Notes under the pieces: model-generated | Told to the model about the DNA's origin: nothing | The model's input: only the letters and a program-made list of their open reading frames with translations | The model's database searches: none | Position numbers and translations under genes: made by a program | Source: Rhodospirillaceae bacterium | GTDB taxonomy: Bacteria; Pseudomonadota; Alphaproteobacteria; Puniceispirillales; Puniceispirillaceae | Assembly (NCBI GenBank): GCA_011522725.1 | Contig: WTIL01000013.1 | Location: 1-38,900, forward strand | Length of the DNA: 38,900 nt | Reading direction: 5' to 3' | In this document: positions 22,735-33,460 of the stretch, one piece after another | Layout: the number at the start of each line of letters is the position of its first letter | Numbering within the stretch: position 1 is the first letter of the stretch

Positions 22735-22873
22735 TCTTTCCGCTCATATTTGGTCGCGGTCCGGCCTCTATGGCGTGGCCGGCGAAAACATAATATCCTG
22801 ACGGCATGAGACACAAGTTTCCCGTGTCTGTCTGCATCAGAACACCGGGCGACATTACCAGAACTGGGCTGCA

Positions 22874-23425
22874 ATGAGAAAACTATTTCACGGTGCGACA
22901 ACCTGCCTCCTGCTTGCCCTCCTCGCCGGCATGACACCGGCGGCGACCGTTCCGGCGGCGGCATCGGACAGCGCCGGTAATAATGGAGAGGTGAAGGTGA
23001 CCGTGCGCGGAAGCGGCTATCAGGTGCCGCGCTTCGTCGCCCTGAAATCAGACGAGGTGAATATGCGGGCCGGCCCGGGCACCGAATATCCGGTGCTGTG
23101 GCAATACCGCAAGGAAGGCCTTCCGCTCCGGGTAGAACGCGAATTCGGCATCTGGCGCAAGGTTGTGGACCATGAGAACACCACCGGCTGGATGCACCAG
23201 TCTGTCGTGTCGCTGAAACGCAATGCCCTCGTCACGGCCAGCTCGGCAAAAATCCATGCCGCGCCGGATGACGGCTCGCCTCTGGTCGCTGTGGCCGAGC
23301 GCAACGCCCTTCTGGAGCTGCAGTCCTGCCCGACCCAATGGTGCAAGGTCGCGTCCGGCGACATCCGCGGATGGGTGGCGCGCACCGCAATCTGGGGGCT
23401 TCTCGACGGCGAGGTCCTGAACTGA
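22874..23425 (+). CDS. Exported SH3-domain protein (bacterial SH3)
   Basis: Signal peptide then FVALKSDEVNMRAGPGTEYPVLWQYRKEGLPLRVEREFGIWRKVVDHENTTGWMHQSVVS typical SH3_3/SH3_4 domain. Confidence 0.88.
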   Translation: MRKLFHGATTCLLLALLAGMTPAATVPAAASDSAGNNGEVKVTVRGSGYQVPRFVALKSDEVNMRAGPGTEYPVLWQYRKEGLPLRVEREFGIWRKVVDHENTTGWMHQSVVSLKRNALVTASSAKIHAAPDDGSPLVAVAERNALLELQSCPTQWCKVASGDIRGWVARTAIWGLLDGEVLN

Positions 23426-23455
23426 CCCGCACCGGGCTCACCTGTCTGCGGACAT

Positions 23456-23490
23456 AAAAAAGGCGCCCCGGAAAACCGGAGCGCCTTTTC
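23456..23490. terminator. Bidirectional Rho-independent terminator between the SH3 protein and katG
   Basis: AAAAAA GGCGCCCCGG-AAAA-CCGGAGCGCC TTTTC (one internal mismatch), between convergent genes. Confidence 0.82.
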
Positions 23491-23544
23491 TGCATGGTGA
23501 CAGCGCGAAAGGGACGAGACGCGCTGTCATTCCATTCTGTCTGG

Positions 23545-25821
<2,277 letters not shown>

Positions 25822-25863
25822 TCATTCCGAAATGCTATGGTCGGCGGACCATCAGGTCAAGCT

Positions 25864-25880
25864 GTTTGGAATGATTTTAA
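25864..25880. promoter_or_regulatory. ICE/Irr-box-like site TTTGGAA-TGA-TTTTAAA upstream of katG
   Basis: 12 of 14 arm positions match TTTAGAA-N3-TTCTAAA; core GGAATGATTT is repeated in inverted orientation at 25819-25828; lies between irr and katG. Confidence 0.5.
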
Positions 25881-25881
25881 A

Positions 25882-25895
25882 CTGACAAGATTGTC
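25882..25895. promoter_or_regulatory. Perfect dyad TGACAA-GA-TTGTCA
   Basis: 6-2-6 palindrome two bases from the ICE-like site; the half-site recurs in the 25765-25777 dyad. Confidence 0.45.
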
Positions 25896-25956
25896 ACAGC
25901 TGCTAAGCCGCAGCGTGGACAGCGCTGGCAGCAACGATGCATGTGCGACTGCCGAA

Positions 25957-26430
25957 TCAGCCGCCTTTGGACGTGATATGAATCAGCACATCGACCGACG
26001 CGATGTCGTGCCCGTTGGGCGCATCCGGAAGGTCGGCAAGCAGCACCCGGTCAGCCGGAATATCGATCAGACGGTCGGTGTCCGCATCATAGAAATGATG
26101 ATGGTGCGACGTGTTGGTATCAAAGACACTGTGCTCGTTATGAACCGTGACCCGCCGCAGCAGGCCGGCATCGGTAAACTGGTTCAGCGTATTATAGACG
26201 GTGCCGCCGGCCATCTGCATGCCGGCATCACGGATTTCGCGGGCAAGACTATCGGCGGAAACATGGCGATGACGTCCGTCTAGCAGCAGTCCGGCAATGG
26301 CCAGCCGTTGCTTCGTCGGACGGAGTCCGGCGTCTCTTAGCCGCTGTACGAGACGTGCGCCCTCTGTCGCGGCCGGGATGTTTCCGTCGATTTCGCCCAT
26401 AGCGTCTCGAAAATGCGGCCTTGCCGCCAT
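25957..26430 (-). CDS. irr: Fur-family iron response regulator Irr
   Basis: AGLRPTKQRLAIAGLLLDGRHRHVSADSL, GGTVYNTLNQFTDAGLLRRVTV, VFDTNTSHHHHFYDADTDRLIDI - Irr-type signatures; divergent from fabAB-fabI as is common in alphaproteobacteria. Confidence 0.93.
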   Translation of the reverse strand: MAARPHFRDAMGEIDGNIPAATEGARLVQRLRDAGLRPTKQRLAIAGLLLDGRHRHVSADSLAREIRDAGMQMAGGTVYNTLNQFTDAGLLRRVTVHNEHSVFDTNTSHHHHFYDADTDRLIDIPADRVLLADLPDAPNGHDIASVDVLIHITSKGG

Positions 26431-26603
26431 ATTGTCAATAATCCCTTGGCCTGAGGGGCCGTTTCGTGTTTTTTTGTGGGGGCCTGAAGACCGGCCCTGC
26501 GATGGTCGGGCGCGCGTCTGTCGGGCTGTGAAATTACATCGTCAAGGGGCCCTGTCGGCAATGCCGCACACCCGCCCCCCGCAACAATTCTGGGGACACC
26601 AAC

Positions 26604-27122
26604 ATGCCACCACTGCAGCAGACTGCCTTCAGCTATGATGACCTAATTGCCTGTGCGAAAGGCGAGCTGTTCGGCCCCGGAAACCCCCAGTTGCCGATGC
26701 CGCCAATGCTGATGTGCGACCGGATCACGGAAATCTCGGGTGATGGCGGACCGCATGGCAAGGGACATATTGTTTCTGAATTCGACCTGAAACCCGACCT
26801 GTGGTTCTTCCCCTGTCATTTCGAGGGCGATCCGGTGATGCCGGGATGCCTTGGCATGGACGCGCTCTGGCAGCTTGTCGGCTTTTTCCTCGGATGGTCC
26901 GGCGGTGAAGGCCGCGGCCGCGCGCTGTCCGTCGGCGAGGTAAAGTTCACCGGCCAGATCCTGCCGACAAACAAGCTCGTCCGCTACGAGATCGAGATGA
27001 AGCGGGTGATCATGCGCCGCCTGGTGATGGGAATCGCCGATGGCCGCGTTATCTGCGACGGCGAGACCGTCTTCGAGGCCAACGACATCCGCGTCGGCCT
27101 GTTCCAGCCCGAGGAGGCATAA
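26604..27122 (+). CDS. fabA: 3-hydroxydecanoyl-ACP dehydratase/isomerase
   Basis: [54 protein letters not shown]. Confidence 0.98.
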   Translation: MPPLQQTAFSYDDLIACAKGELFGPGNPQLPMPPMLMCDRITEISGDGGPHGKGHIVSEFDLKPDLWFFPCHFEGDPVMPGCLGMDALWQLVGFFLGWSGGEGRGRALSVGEVKFTGQILPTNKLVRYEIEMKRVIMRRLVMGIADGRVICDGETVFEANDIRVGLFQPEEA

Positions 27123-27124
27123 TC

Positions 27125-28357
27125 ATGCGCAGGGTCGCCATTACCGGTATCGGGATCGTCTCGTCGATTGGCAACAATGTCGCCGAGGTGACGGATTCCC
27201 TGCGCGAGGGCAGGTCCGGCATCGTCGCCGCGCCGGAATATGCCGAACTCGGCTTCCGCAGCCAGATTCACGGCACCATCAAGATGGATATCGCCGAGCA
27301 TATCGACCGCAAGCAGCTTCGCTTCATGGGTGACGGCGCGGCCTATGCCGTGCTGGCCATGGAACAGGCCATCGCCGATTCCGGACTGACCGAGGAGCAG
27401 GTCTCGAACCCGCGCACCGGCTTGATCGCCGGGTCCGGGGGACCGTCCACGGCCAACATGATGCAGGCCTTCGACACCACCCGCGAAAAGGGCCCGAAGC
27501 GCGTCGGCCCCTATATGGTGCCGCGCTGCATGTCGTCGACCGTGTCGGCCTGTATCGCCACCTTCTTCAAGATCAAGGGGGTGAACTACTCCATCACTTC
27601 GGCCTGCTCGACATCGGCGCACTGCATTTCATCGGCGGTGGACGCCATCCGCAATGGCAGCCAGGACATTGTCTTCGCCGGCGGCGGCGAGGAGCTTCAC
27701 TGGACCCTGTCGGTGCTGTTCGACGCGATGGGGGCGATGTCCTCCAAATATAACGACACGCCCGAACGCGCCTCGCGCGCCTATGACGCCGACCGTGACG
27801 GCTTTGTCATCGCCGGTGGCGGCGGCATGGTCGTGGTCGAGGATATGGAGCACGCGCTGGCGCGCGGCGCCACCATCCATGCCGAAATTGTCGGCTATGG
27901 CGCCAATTCGGACGGCCATGACATGGTCGCCCCGTCCGGCGAGGGCGCGGTCCGCTGCATGGAGCTGGCGCTTGCCGGCTTTGACGGGAACGCGCTGACG
28001 GACAAGGTCGACTATATCAATGCCCACGGCACATCGACCCCGGTCGGCGACGTCAAGGAGCTGGATGCGGTGCGCGAGGTGTTCGGCCCGCGCGGCTATC
28101 TGCCGACGGTGACCTCGACCAAGTCGCTCACCGGGCATTCGCTTGGCGCGACCGGCGTCCAGGAAGCCATCTACACCATGATCATGATGAAGGAAGGCTT
28201 CATCGCCGGATCGGCCAATATCGAAAATCCCGACCCGGCCATCGGCGACATCCCGGTCCCGTCGAGCCGTGTCGACAATGCCGAAATCACACTGGCGCTG
28301 TCGAACTCCTTCGGCTTCGGCGGCACCAACGCCACGCTGGCGCTGAGGAAGGTCTGA
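27125..28357 (+). CDS. fabB: 3-oxoacyl-ACP synthase I
   Basis: [72 protein letters not shown]. Confidence 0.98.
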   Translation: MRRVAITGIGIVSSIGNNVAEVTDSLREGRSGIVAAPEYAELGFRSQIHGTIKMDIAEHIDRKQLRFMGDGAAYAVLAMEQAIADSGLTEEQVSNPRTGLIAGSGGPSTANMMQAFDTTREKGPKRVGPYMVPRCMSSTVSACIATFFKIKGVNYSITSACSTSAHCISSAVDAIRNGSQDIVFAGGGEELHWTLSVLFDAMGAMSSKYNDTPERASRAYDADRDGFVIAGGGGMVVVEDMEHALARGATIHAEIVGYGANSDGHDMVAPSGEGAVRCMELALAGFDGNALTDKVDYINAHGTSTPVGDVKELDAVREVFGPRGYLPTVTSTKSLTGHSLGATGVQEAIYTMIMMKEGFIAGSANIENPDPAIGDIPVPSSRVDNAEITLALSNSFGFGGTNATLALRKV

Positions 28358-28358
28358 C

Positions 28359-29150
28359 ATGACGGCGGGGCTTCTTGCCGGCAAGCGGGGCCTGGTCATG
28401 GGCGTCGCGAATGAACGCTCCAGCGCCTGGGGCATCGCCGCCGCCGCCGCCGAGGCCGGCGCCGAGCTTGCCTTCACCTATCAGATGGAGGGGTTTGGCA
28501 AGCGGCTGCGTCCGCTGGCGGAATCGGTCGGCTCCGAACTGATGGTGGAATGCGATGTCGCGCATGAGGGTGCGGTGGGCAAGGCCTTTGACTGGCTTGC
28601 CGGCCACTGGTCATCCGTCGATTTCGTCGTTCACGCGCTGGCATTTTCCGACAAGAACGAGCTGAAGGGCGGTTATCTGAACACCAGCCGCCAGAACTTC
28701 AACGAGACGATGATGATCTCGGCCTTTTCCTTTACCGAGGTGGCGCAGGCGGCACGCCAGATGATGCCGGATGGCGGCTCGCTGGTGACGCTGAGCTATA
28801 TCGGCGCGCAGCGGATTTCACCGAACTACAATGTCATGGGCGTGGCCAAGGCGGCGCTCGAGGCGTCGGTGCGCTATCTTGCCGTCGATCTCGGCGGGCA
28901 GAACATCCGGGTGAACGCGCTGTCGGCAGGTCCGATGAAGACGCTTGCCGGCGCCGCGATTACCGGCGCGCGCCACATCTACCGCTATGCCGAGACGGCG
29001 GCCCCGCTCGGCCGCAACCCCGACATCAATGAAGTCGGGCGCTCCGGCCTCTATCTTGTCTCTGACCTGTCCTCGGGCGTGACCGGCGAGGTCCATTTCG
29101 TCGATGGCGGCTTCAACACCATCGCCACGCCGCCGGAAGACACCGAATAG
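28359..29150 (+). CDS. fabI: Enoyl-ACP reductase (NADH)
   Basis: GLLAGKRGLVMGVANERSSAWGIAAAAAEAGAELAFTYQ, YNVMGVAKAALEASVRYLAVDLG, VNALSAGPMKTLA. Confidence 0.96.
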   Translation: MTAGLLAGKRGLVMGVANERSSAWGIAAAAAEAGAELAFTYQMEGFGKRLRPLAESVGSELMVECDVAHEGAVGKAFDWLAGHWSSVDFVVHALAFSDKNELKGGYLNTSRQNFNETMMISAFSFTEVAQAARQMMPDGGSLVTLSYIGAQRISPNYNVMGVAKAALEASVRYLAVDLGGQNIRVNALSAGPMKTLAGAAITGARHIYRYAETAAPLGRNPDINEVGRSGLYLVSDLSSGVTGEVHFVDGGFNTIATPPEDTE

Positions 29151-29186
29151 CAGCCATATATTCCGGCCGTTACCGAAAAGCGGCAT

Positions 29187-29218
29187 GAAAAAAGGGGCGG
29201 CCGAAGCCGCCCCTTTTC
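29187..29218. terminator. Bidirectional Rho-independent terminator between fabI and pnp
   Basis: AAAAAA GGGGCGGC-CGAA-GCCGCCCC TTTT perfect 8-bp stem. Confidence 0.88.
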
Positions 29219-29238
29219 ATATCTGGTGCCTGAAAGGC

Positions 29239-31350
29239 TTACTCGGCCTCTTCCGCCTCGAGGTCGGCGCCGGTCTCCTGATCGACGCGCTTCATCGACA
29301 GCTTCACCTTGCCACGGTCGTCAAAGCCGATGACCTTGACCTTGACCATGTCGCCTTCCTTGCAGATGTCGGTGGTCTTCTCGGTCCGGCCGTTCTGCAG
29401 CTCGGAAATATGGACGAGGCCGTCCTTCGCGCCGAGGAAGTTGACGAAGGCGCCGAAATCGACGGTCTTCACAACCTTGCCGTTATAGATCACACCAAGC
29501 TCGGGCTCGGCGACGATGTCCTTGATGCGGGCGACAGCCGCCTCGCCGGACGCGCCGGTCACGGCCGCCACCTTGACGGTGCCGTCGTCATCGATGTCGA
29601 TCTTCGCACCGGTGGTCTCGCAGATCTCGCGGATGATCTTGCCGCCCGGGCCGATGATGTCACGGATCTTGTCGACCGGAATCGACATGGTCGTGATCTT
29701 CGGCGCGCTGTCGGCAAGCCCGTCGCGGGCCGAGGTCAGCGCCTTGGCCATCTCGCCAAGGATATGAAGACGTCCGTCTTTCGCCTGGTCGAGCGCGATC
29801 TGCATGATTTCCGGCGTGATCGAGGTGATCTTGATGTCCATCTGCAGCGAGGTCACACCGGCTTCGGAACCGGCCACCTTGAAGTCCATGTCGCCGAGAT
29901 GATCCTCGTCACCGAGAATGTCCGACAGCACGGCGAAGGAATCGCCTTCCTTGATCAGGCCCATCGCGATGCCGGCCACCGGACGATCCAGCGGAACACC
30001 GGCATCCATCAGCGCCAGCGAGCCGCCACAGACGGTCGCCATCGAGGACGAGCCGTTCGACTCGGTGATCTCGGAGACAAGGCGGATGGTGTAGGGGAAG
30101 TCCTCTTTCTTCGGCAGCAGCGGACGAAGCGCACGCCATGCGAGCTTGCCATGGCCGATCTCGCGGCGACCCGGCGAGCCGACACGGCCAGCCTCACCGA
30201 CCGAGTAGGGCGGGAAGTTGTAGTGCAGCATGAAGTTCGAACGGCTCTCGCCGACGAGGGCGTCGATGATCTGCTCGTCCTGGCCGGTGCCGAGTGTGGC
30301 GACAACCATCGCCTGGGTCTCGCCGCGGGTGAACAGCGACGAGCCGTGGGCGCGCGGCAGGAATCCTGCCTCGGCAACGATCTGGCGGACCGTCTTGGTG
30401 TCGCGCCCGTCGATACGCTGGCCGGTCTCGAGGATCGAGCCGCGAACGACATCGGCCTCTTTCGCCTTGATCAGGCTGCCGACCAGAACACCGTCGTAAT
30501 CCTCGCCCAGCTTTTCCTTGGCCGCCGCGCGGACCTCGCCGAGAGCCGCCTGGCGCTCGGTCTTGTCGGCAATCTGGTAAGCGGCGACGAACTGGTCGCT
30601 GAAACCGTCGATGACGGCCTTGATCTCGCCTGCCTCGGCCGGCTCCTCGGGAAGGGCGCGCGGCTCCTTGGCGCAGGATTCGGCAAGGTCGATGATCGCG
30701 TCGATCACCGGCTTCATCGCGTCATGGCCGAAGGTCACGGCGCCGAGCATCACTTCCTCGGACAGTTCCTGTGCCTCGGACTCGACCATCAGCACGCCTT
30801 CATGCGTGCCGGCGAGGACCAGGTCCAGCGCGGTCTCGTCCATCTGCGCGACGGTCGGGTTGAGGACATATTCGCCATCGATCCAGCCGACGCGAGCGGC
30901 GGCAATCGGGCCGAAGAACGGAACACCCGACAGGCACAGGGCCGCCGAGGCGCCGATCATCGCGGCGATGTCGGGATTGTTCTCCATGTCATGGGCCAGA
31001 ACGGTACAGATGACCTGCGTCTCGCACTTGAAGGAGGAGGGGAAGAGCGGCCGGATCGGACGGTCGATCAGGCGGCTGACAAGGGTCTCGTTCTCGGAGG
31101 GACGGCCCTCGCGCTTGAAGAAGCCGCCCGGGATCTTGCCGGCGGCGAACGCCTTTTCCTGATAGTTGACCGTCAGCGGGAAGAAATCCTGGCCCGGCTT
31201 CGGGCTGTGCGCCGCGACGGCGGTACAAAGAACGGTGGTCTCGCCGAGGCTGACCATCACCGCGCCATCTGCCTGACGGGCCACCTTGCCGGTCTCGAGG
31301 ACGAGCGGGGTGCCGTTCCAGTCAAGCTCTTTGCGGAATATCTTGAACAT
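29239..31350 (-). CDS. pnp: Polyribonucleotide nucleotidyltransferase (PNPase)
   Basis: [47 protein letters not shown] domain [31 protein letters not shown]1 domain [19 protein letters not shown]. Confidence 0.99.
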   Translation of the reverse strand: MFKIFRKELDWNGTPLVLETGKVARQADGAVMVSLGETTVLCTAVAAHSPKPGQDFFPLTVNYQEKAFAAGKIPGGFFKREGRPSENETLVSRLIDRPIRPLFPSSFKCETQVICTVLAHDMENNPDIAAMIGASAALCLSGVPFFGPIAAARVGWIDGEYVLNPTVAQMDETALDLVLAGTHEGVLMVESEAQELSEEVMLGAVTFGHDAMKPVIDAIIDLAESCAKEPRALPEEPAEAGEIKAVIDGFSDQFVAAYQIADKTERQAALGEVRAAAKEKLGEDYDGVLVGSLIKAKEADVVRGSILETGQRIDGRDTKTVRQIVAEAGFLPRAHGSSLFTRGETQAMVVATLGTGQDEQIIDALVGESRSNFMLHYNFPPYSVGEAGRVGSPGRREIGHGKLAWRALRPLLPKKEDFPYTIRLVSEITESNGSSSMATVCGGSLALMDAGVPLDRPVAGIAMGLIKEGDSFAVLSDILGDEDHLGDMDFKVAGSEAGVTSLQMDIKITSITPEIMQIALDQAKDGRLHILGEMAKALTSARDGLADSAPKITTMSIPVDKIRDIIGPGGKIIREICETTGAKIDIDDDGTVKVAAVTGASGEAAVARIKDIVAEPELGVIYNGKVVKTVDFGAFVNFLGAKDGLVHISELQNGRTEKTTDICKEGDMVKVKVIGFDDRGKVKLSMKRVDQETGADLEAEEAE

Positions 31351-31634
31351 CGATATCTGTCTCTTTTCTCATCATGATGCCGGGTCAACCCTCAGACAAA
31401 CCCGCAGACGCGGCCCATTGGCCCTGTCCGCCGGCAACAAGAGGATGTCTGGTGATGTTTTTGGGGGGTATGTCGACCGTCGCTCGGTCTGCGGTTCCGG
31501 TCGGTTGGGCCCCCGCGCCATCATCTGTCGGGCCCCGGCTTTTTTCCTGTTCTCTTGTTTCGGCGCTGTTGTGGCATGTAAGTCCCTAAAAAGCAAATGC
31601 TAAAAGCAGATGCCGAAGGCGGCGCCCGGTCCAA

Positions 31635-31665
31635 GGATCAGGATCGGGATCGGGCATCGGGATAG
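31635..31665. repeat. GGATCR hexamer tandem array in the rpsO-pnp spacer
   Basis: GGATCA GGATCG GGATCG GGCATCG GGATAG. Confidence 0.7.
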
Positions 31666-31681
31666 GGGGCCCGAAACGACG

Positions 31682-31711
31682 ACGGCCCGGCAGCTGATGC
31701 CACCGGGCCGT
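31682..31711 (-). other. GC-rich hairpin in the rpsO-pnp spacer
   Basis: Perfect 9-bp arms ACGGCCCGG / CCGGGCCGT with a 12-nt loop; no U-tract follows on either strand. Confidence 0.6.
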
Positions 31712-31721
31712 TCGCATATTC

Positions 31722-31742
31722 GAAAATCGCTGCCGGGCAGCG
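31722..31742 (-). terminator. Possible weak terminator or 3' hairpin of rpsO
   Basis: CGCTGC-CGG-GCAGCG 6-bp stem followed on the minus strand by ATTTTCG. Confidence 0.4.
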
Positions 31743-31747
31743 CCGGA

Positions 31748-32017
31748 TCAGCGGCGCAGTCCCAGACGGGCGATCAGATCCTTGTAGGCCTGCTCGTCGC
31801 CGGCCTTGATGTAGTCCAGAAGATTGCGGCGCTGGCCGACCATCGACAGCAGGCCCCGGCGCGAACCGAAATCCTTCTTGTGTGTCTTCAGATGCTCGGT
31901 CAGGTTCACGATCCGCTCGGTCAGGATAGCCACCTGAACGGCGGCGGAACCGGAATCGCTCTCCGACTTGCCGAATTCCTTGATCAGCTCGGCAGTACGT
32001 TCGCTGGTAATCGACAT
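31748..32017 (-). CDS. rpsO: 30S ribosomal protein S15
   Basis: [71 protein letters not shown]. Confidence 0.98.
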   Translation of the reverse strand: MSITSERTAELIKEFGKSESDSGSAAVQVAILTERIVNLTEHLKTHKKDFGSRRGLLSMVGQRRNLLDYIKAGDEQAYKDLIARLGLRR

Positions 32018-32060
32018 CGAAACCTCCTTCGGTCTCTCCACCAGGGCGGGCCCGGATGGA

Positions 32061-32999
32061 TCAAAGATTAAAAACACGCAGCGGATGCAGCTGTCCGGCC
32101 TTTACAGAGACCAGCGCCACGGGAACGCTGCCGGCGATCGCCACCCCGGTTCCGGCCGCGACGACTTCCGCAAAACGCGCCTCTGCCGCGGGGCTGAGCG
32201 CAGGAAGGGTCTGGCCATGACGGAGTTTTGCCGCCTCGCCCGCTGAAACAGGTAACGCCGGGATGTCGTCCAGCGCACTTGTCACGGGCTTCAAATGCTC
32301 GAAAGCGGCGGCACTATGCTCCAGCTTTTCCAGAAAAGCCAGTGAAATCGCGTCACTTTCATCAAACGGGCCGACCGACAGGCGCCGCAGACGGCTGACA
32401 TGGCCGACCGTCCCCAGCGCGACGGCGAGATCACGCGCCAGCGACCGGATATAGGTGCCCTTGCCGCAGGCCACGAAAAAGGTGGCGCTGCCCGCATCAG
32501 CGTCGCGCAATTCCAGCCTGTCGACCACCACCGGTCGTGATTCCAGCTCGGGAAGGCTGTCCAGCCCGTCGGCCACCGCCTTGCGCGCGATGTCATAGGC
32601 ACGCCTGCCATCCACCTTGATGGCGGAGAAGATGGGCGGCCGCTGGTCGATCTCGCCGGTAAAGCCGGGCAAGGCGGCCTCGATCGCGGCGCGCTCGGGC
32701 CGGTTGTCCGACGTGGCGATCACCTCTCCCTCGCGGTCGTCGGTGCTTGTCTGGCTGCCGAACTGCAGGGTGAATTCATATGATTTCGCGCCATGCATGG
32801 CGAAGGAGACCGTCTTTGTCGCCTCGCCGAGCGCGATGGGAAGGATTCCTGTCGCCAGTGGGTCGAGGGTGCCGCCATGGCCCGCCTTGACAGCGTTGAA
32901 AACGCGGCGCACGATGCCGACGGCACGCGACGAGCTCAGCTCCTCGGGCTTGTCGAGAATCACCCAGCCATGAACGGGATTGCCCTTGCGCGATGCCAT
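32061..32999 (-). CDS. truB: tRNA pseudouridine(55) synthase
   Basis: [62 protein letters not shown]. Confidence 0.97.
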   Translation of the reverse strand: MASRKGNPVHGWVILDKPEELSSSRAVGIVRRVFNAVKAGHGGTLDPLATGILPIALGEATKTVSFAMHGAKSYEFTLQFGSQTSTDDREGEVIATSDNRPERAAIEAALPGFTGEIDQRPPIFSAIKVDGRRAYDIARKAVADGLDSLPELESRPVVVDRLELRDADAGSATFFVACGKGTYIRSLARDLAVALGTVGHVSRLRRLSVGPFDESDAISLAFLEKLEHSAAAFEHLKPVTSALDDIPALPVSAGEAAKLRHGQTLPALSPAAEARFAEVVAAGTGVAIAGSVPVALVSVKAGQLHPLRVFNL

Positions 33000-33009
33000 G
33001 CGGCGGCGG

Positions 33010-33396
33010 TCAGTCTTCGGTGCGGATGCTGTTGAACACGACGTTCAACCGTGCCGCGGTCTCGAAGGTCTCGTCGAGGATGAATTTCAGCCGTGGCACA
33101 CGGCGGAGATGGACCCGCGCCGCCACCTCGCGCTGCAGGACCGGCGCCAGCCTGTTCAGCGCCGGCAGCACATTCTCGCTGTTCTGCCCGCCAAGCGGCA
33201 TGGTGTAGACGCGCGCGTTGGAAAGATCGGGGCTCACCGAAATCTCGGAGACGGTCACCGACACACCCTCGAGATCGGGATCGAAGAAACTGTCCCGGCT
33301 GAGAATTTCAGACAGCGCATGGCGTATCGTCTCGCCGACGCGCAGCTGGCGCTGCGTTGGCGGTTTCGCCGCAAATCGCTTGGTTTTTCCAGCCAT
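33010..33396 (-). CDS. rbfA: Ribosome-binding factor A
   Basis: RQLRVGETIRHALSEILSRD...VTVSEISVSPDLSNARVYTMPLGG...ARVHLRRVPRLKFILDET. Confidence 0.95.
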   Translation of the reverse strand: MAGKTKRFAAKPPTQRQLRVGETIRHALSEILSRDSFFDPDLEGVSVTVSEISVSPDLSNARVYTMPLGGQNSENVLPALNRLAPVLQREVAARVHLRRVPRLKFILDETFETAARLNVVFNSIRTED

Positions 33397-33460
33397 GGCG
33401 TCCTCATACCCGCAAAAGAGGCGTGACAGGTCGCTGTTCGGGATTGGCCGAGGGCCCGGA

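Noticed and set aside
29104-31377. 757-aa plus-strand ORF antisense to pnp
   Set aside because: Shadow ORF from high GC and codon bias; Asp/His/Arg/Leu-rich with no domain, while the minus-strand frame is clearly PNPase.
31495-31555. GGGCCC...GGGCCC followed by TTTTTT on the plus strand as a possible terminator
   Set aside because: Only a 6-bp self-palindromic word repeats; the flanks do not pair and no plus-strand gene ends here.
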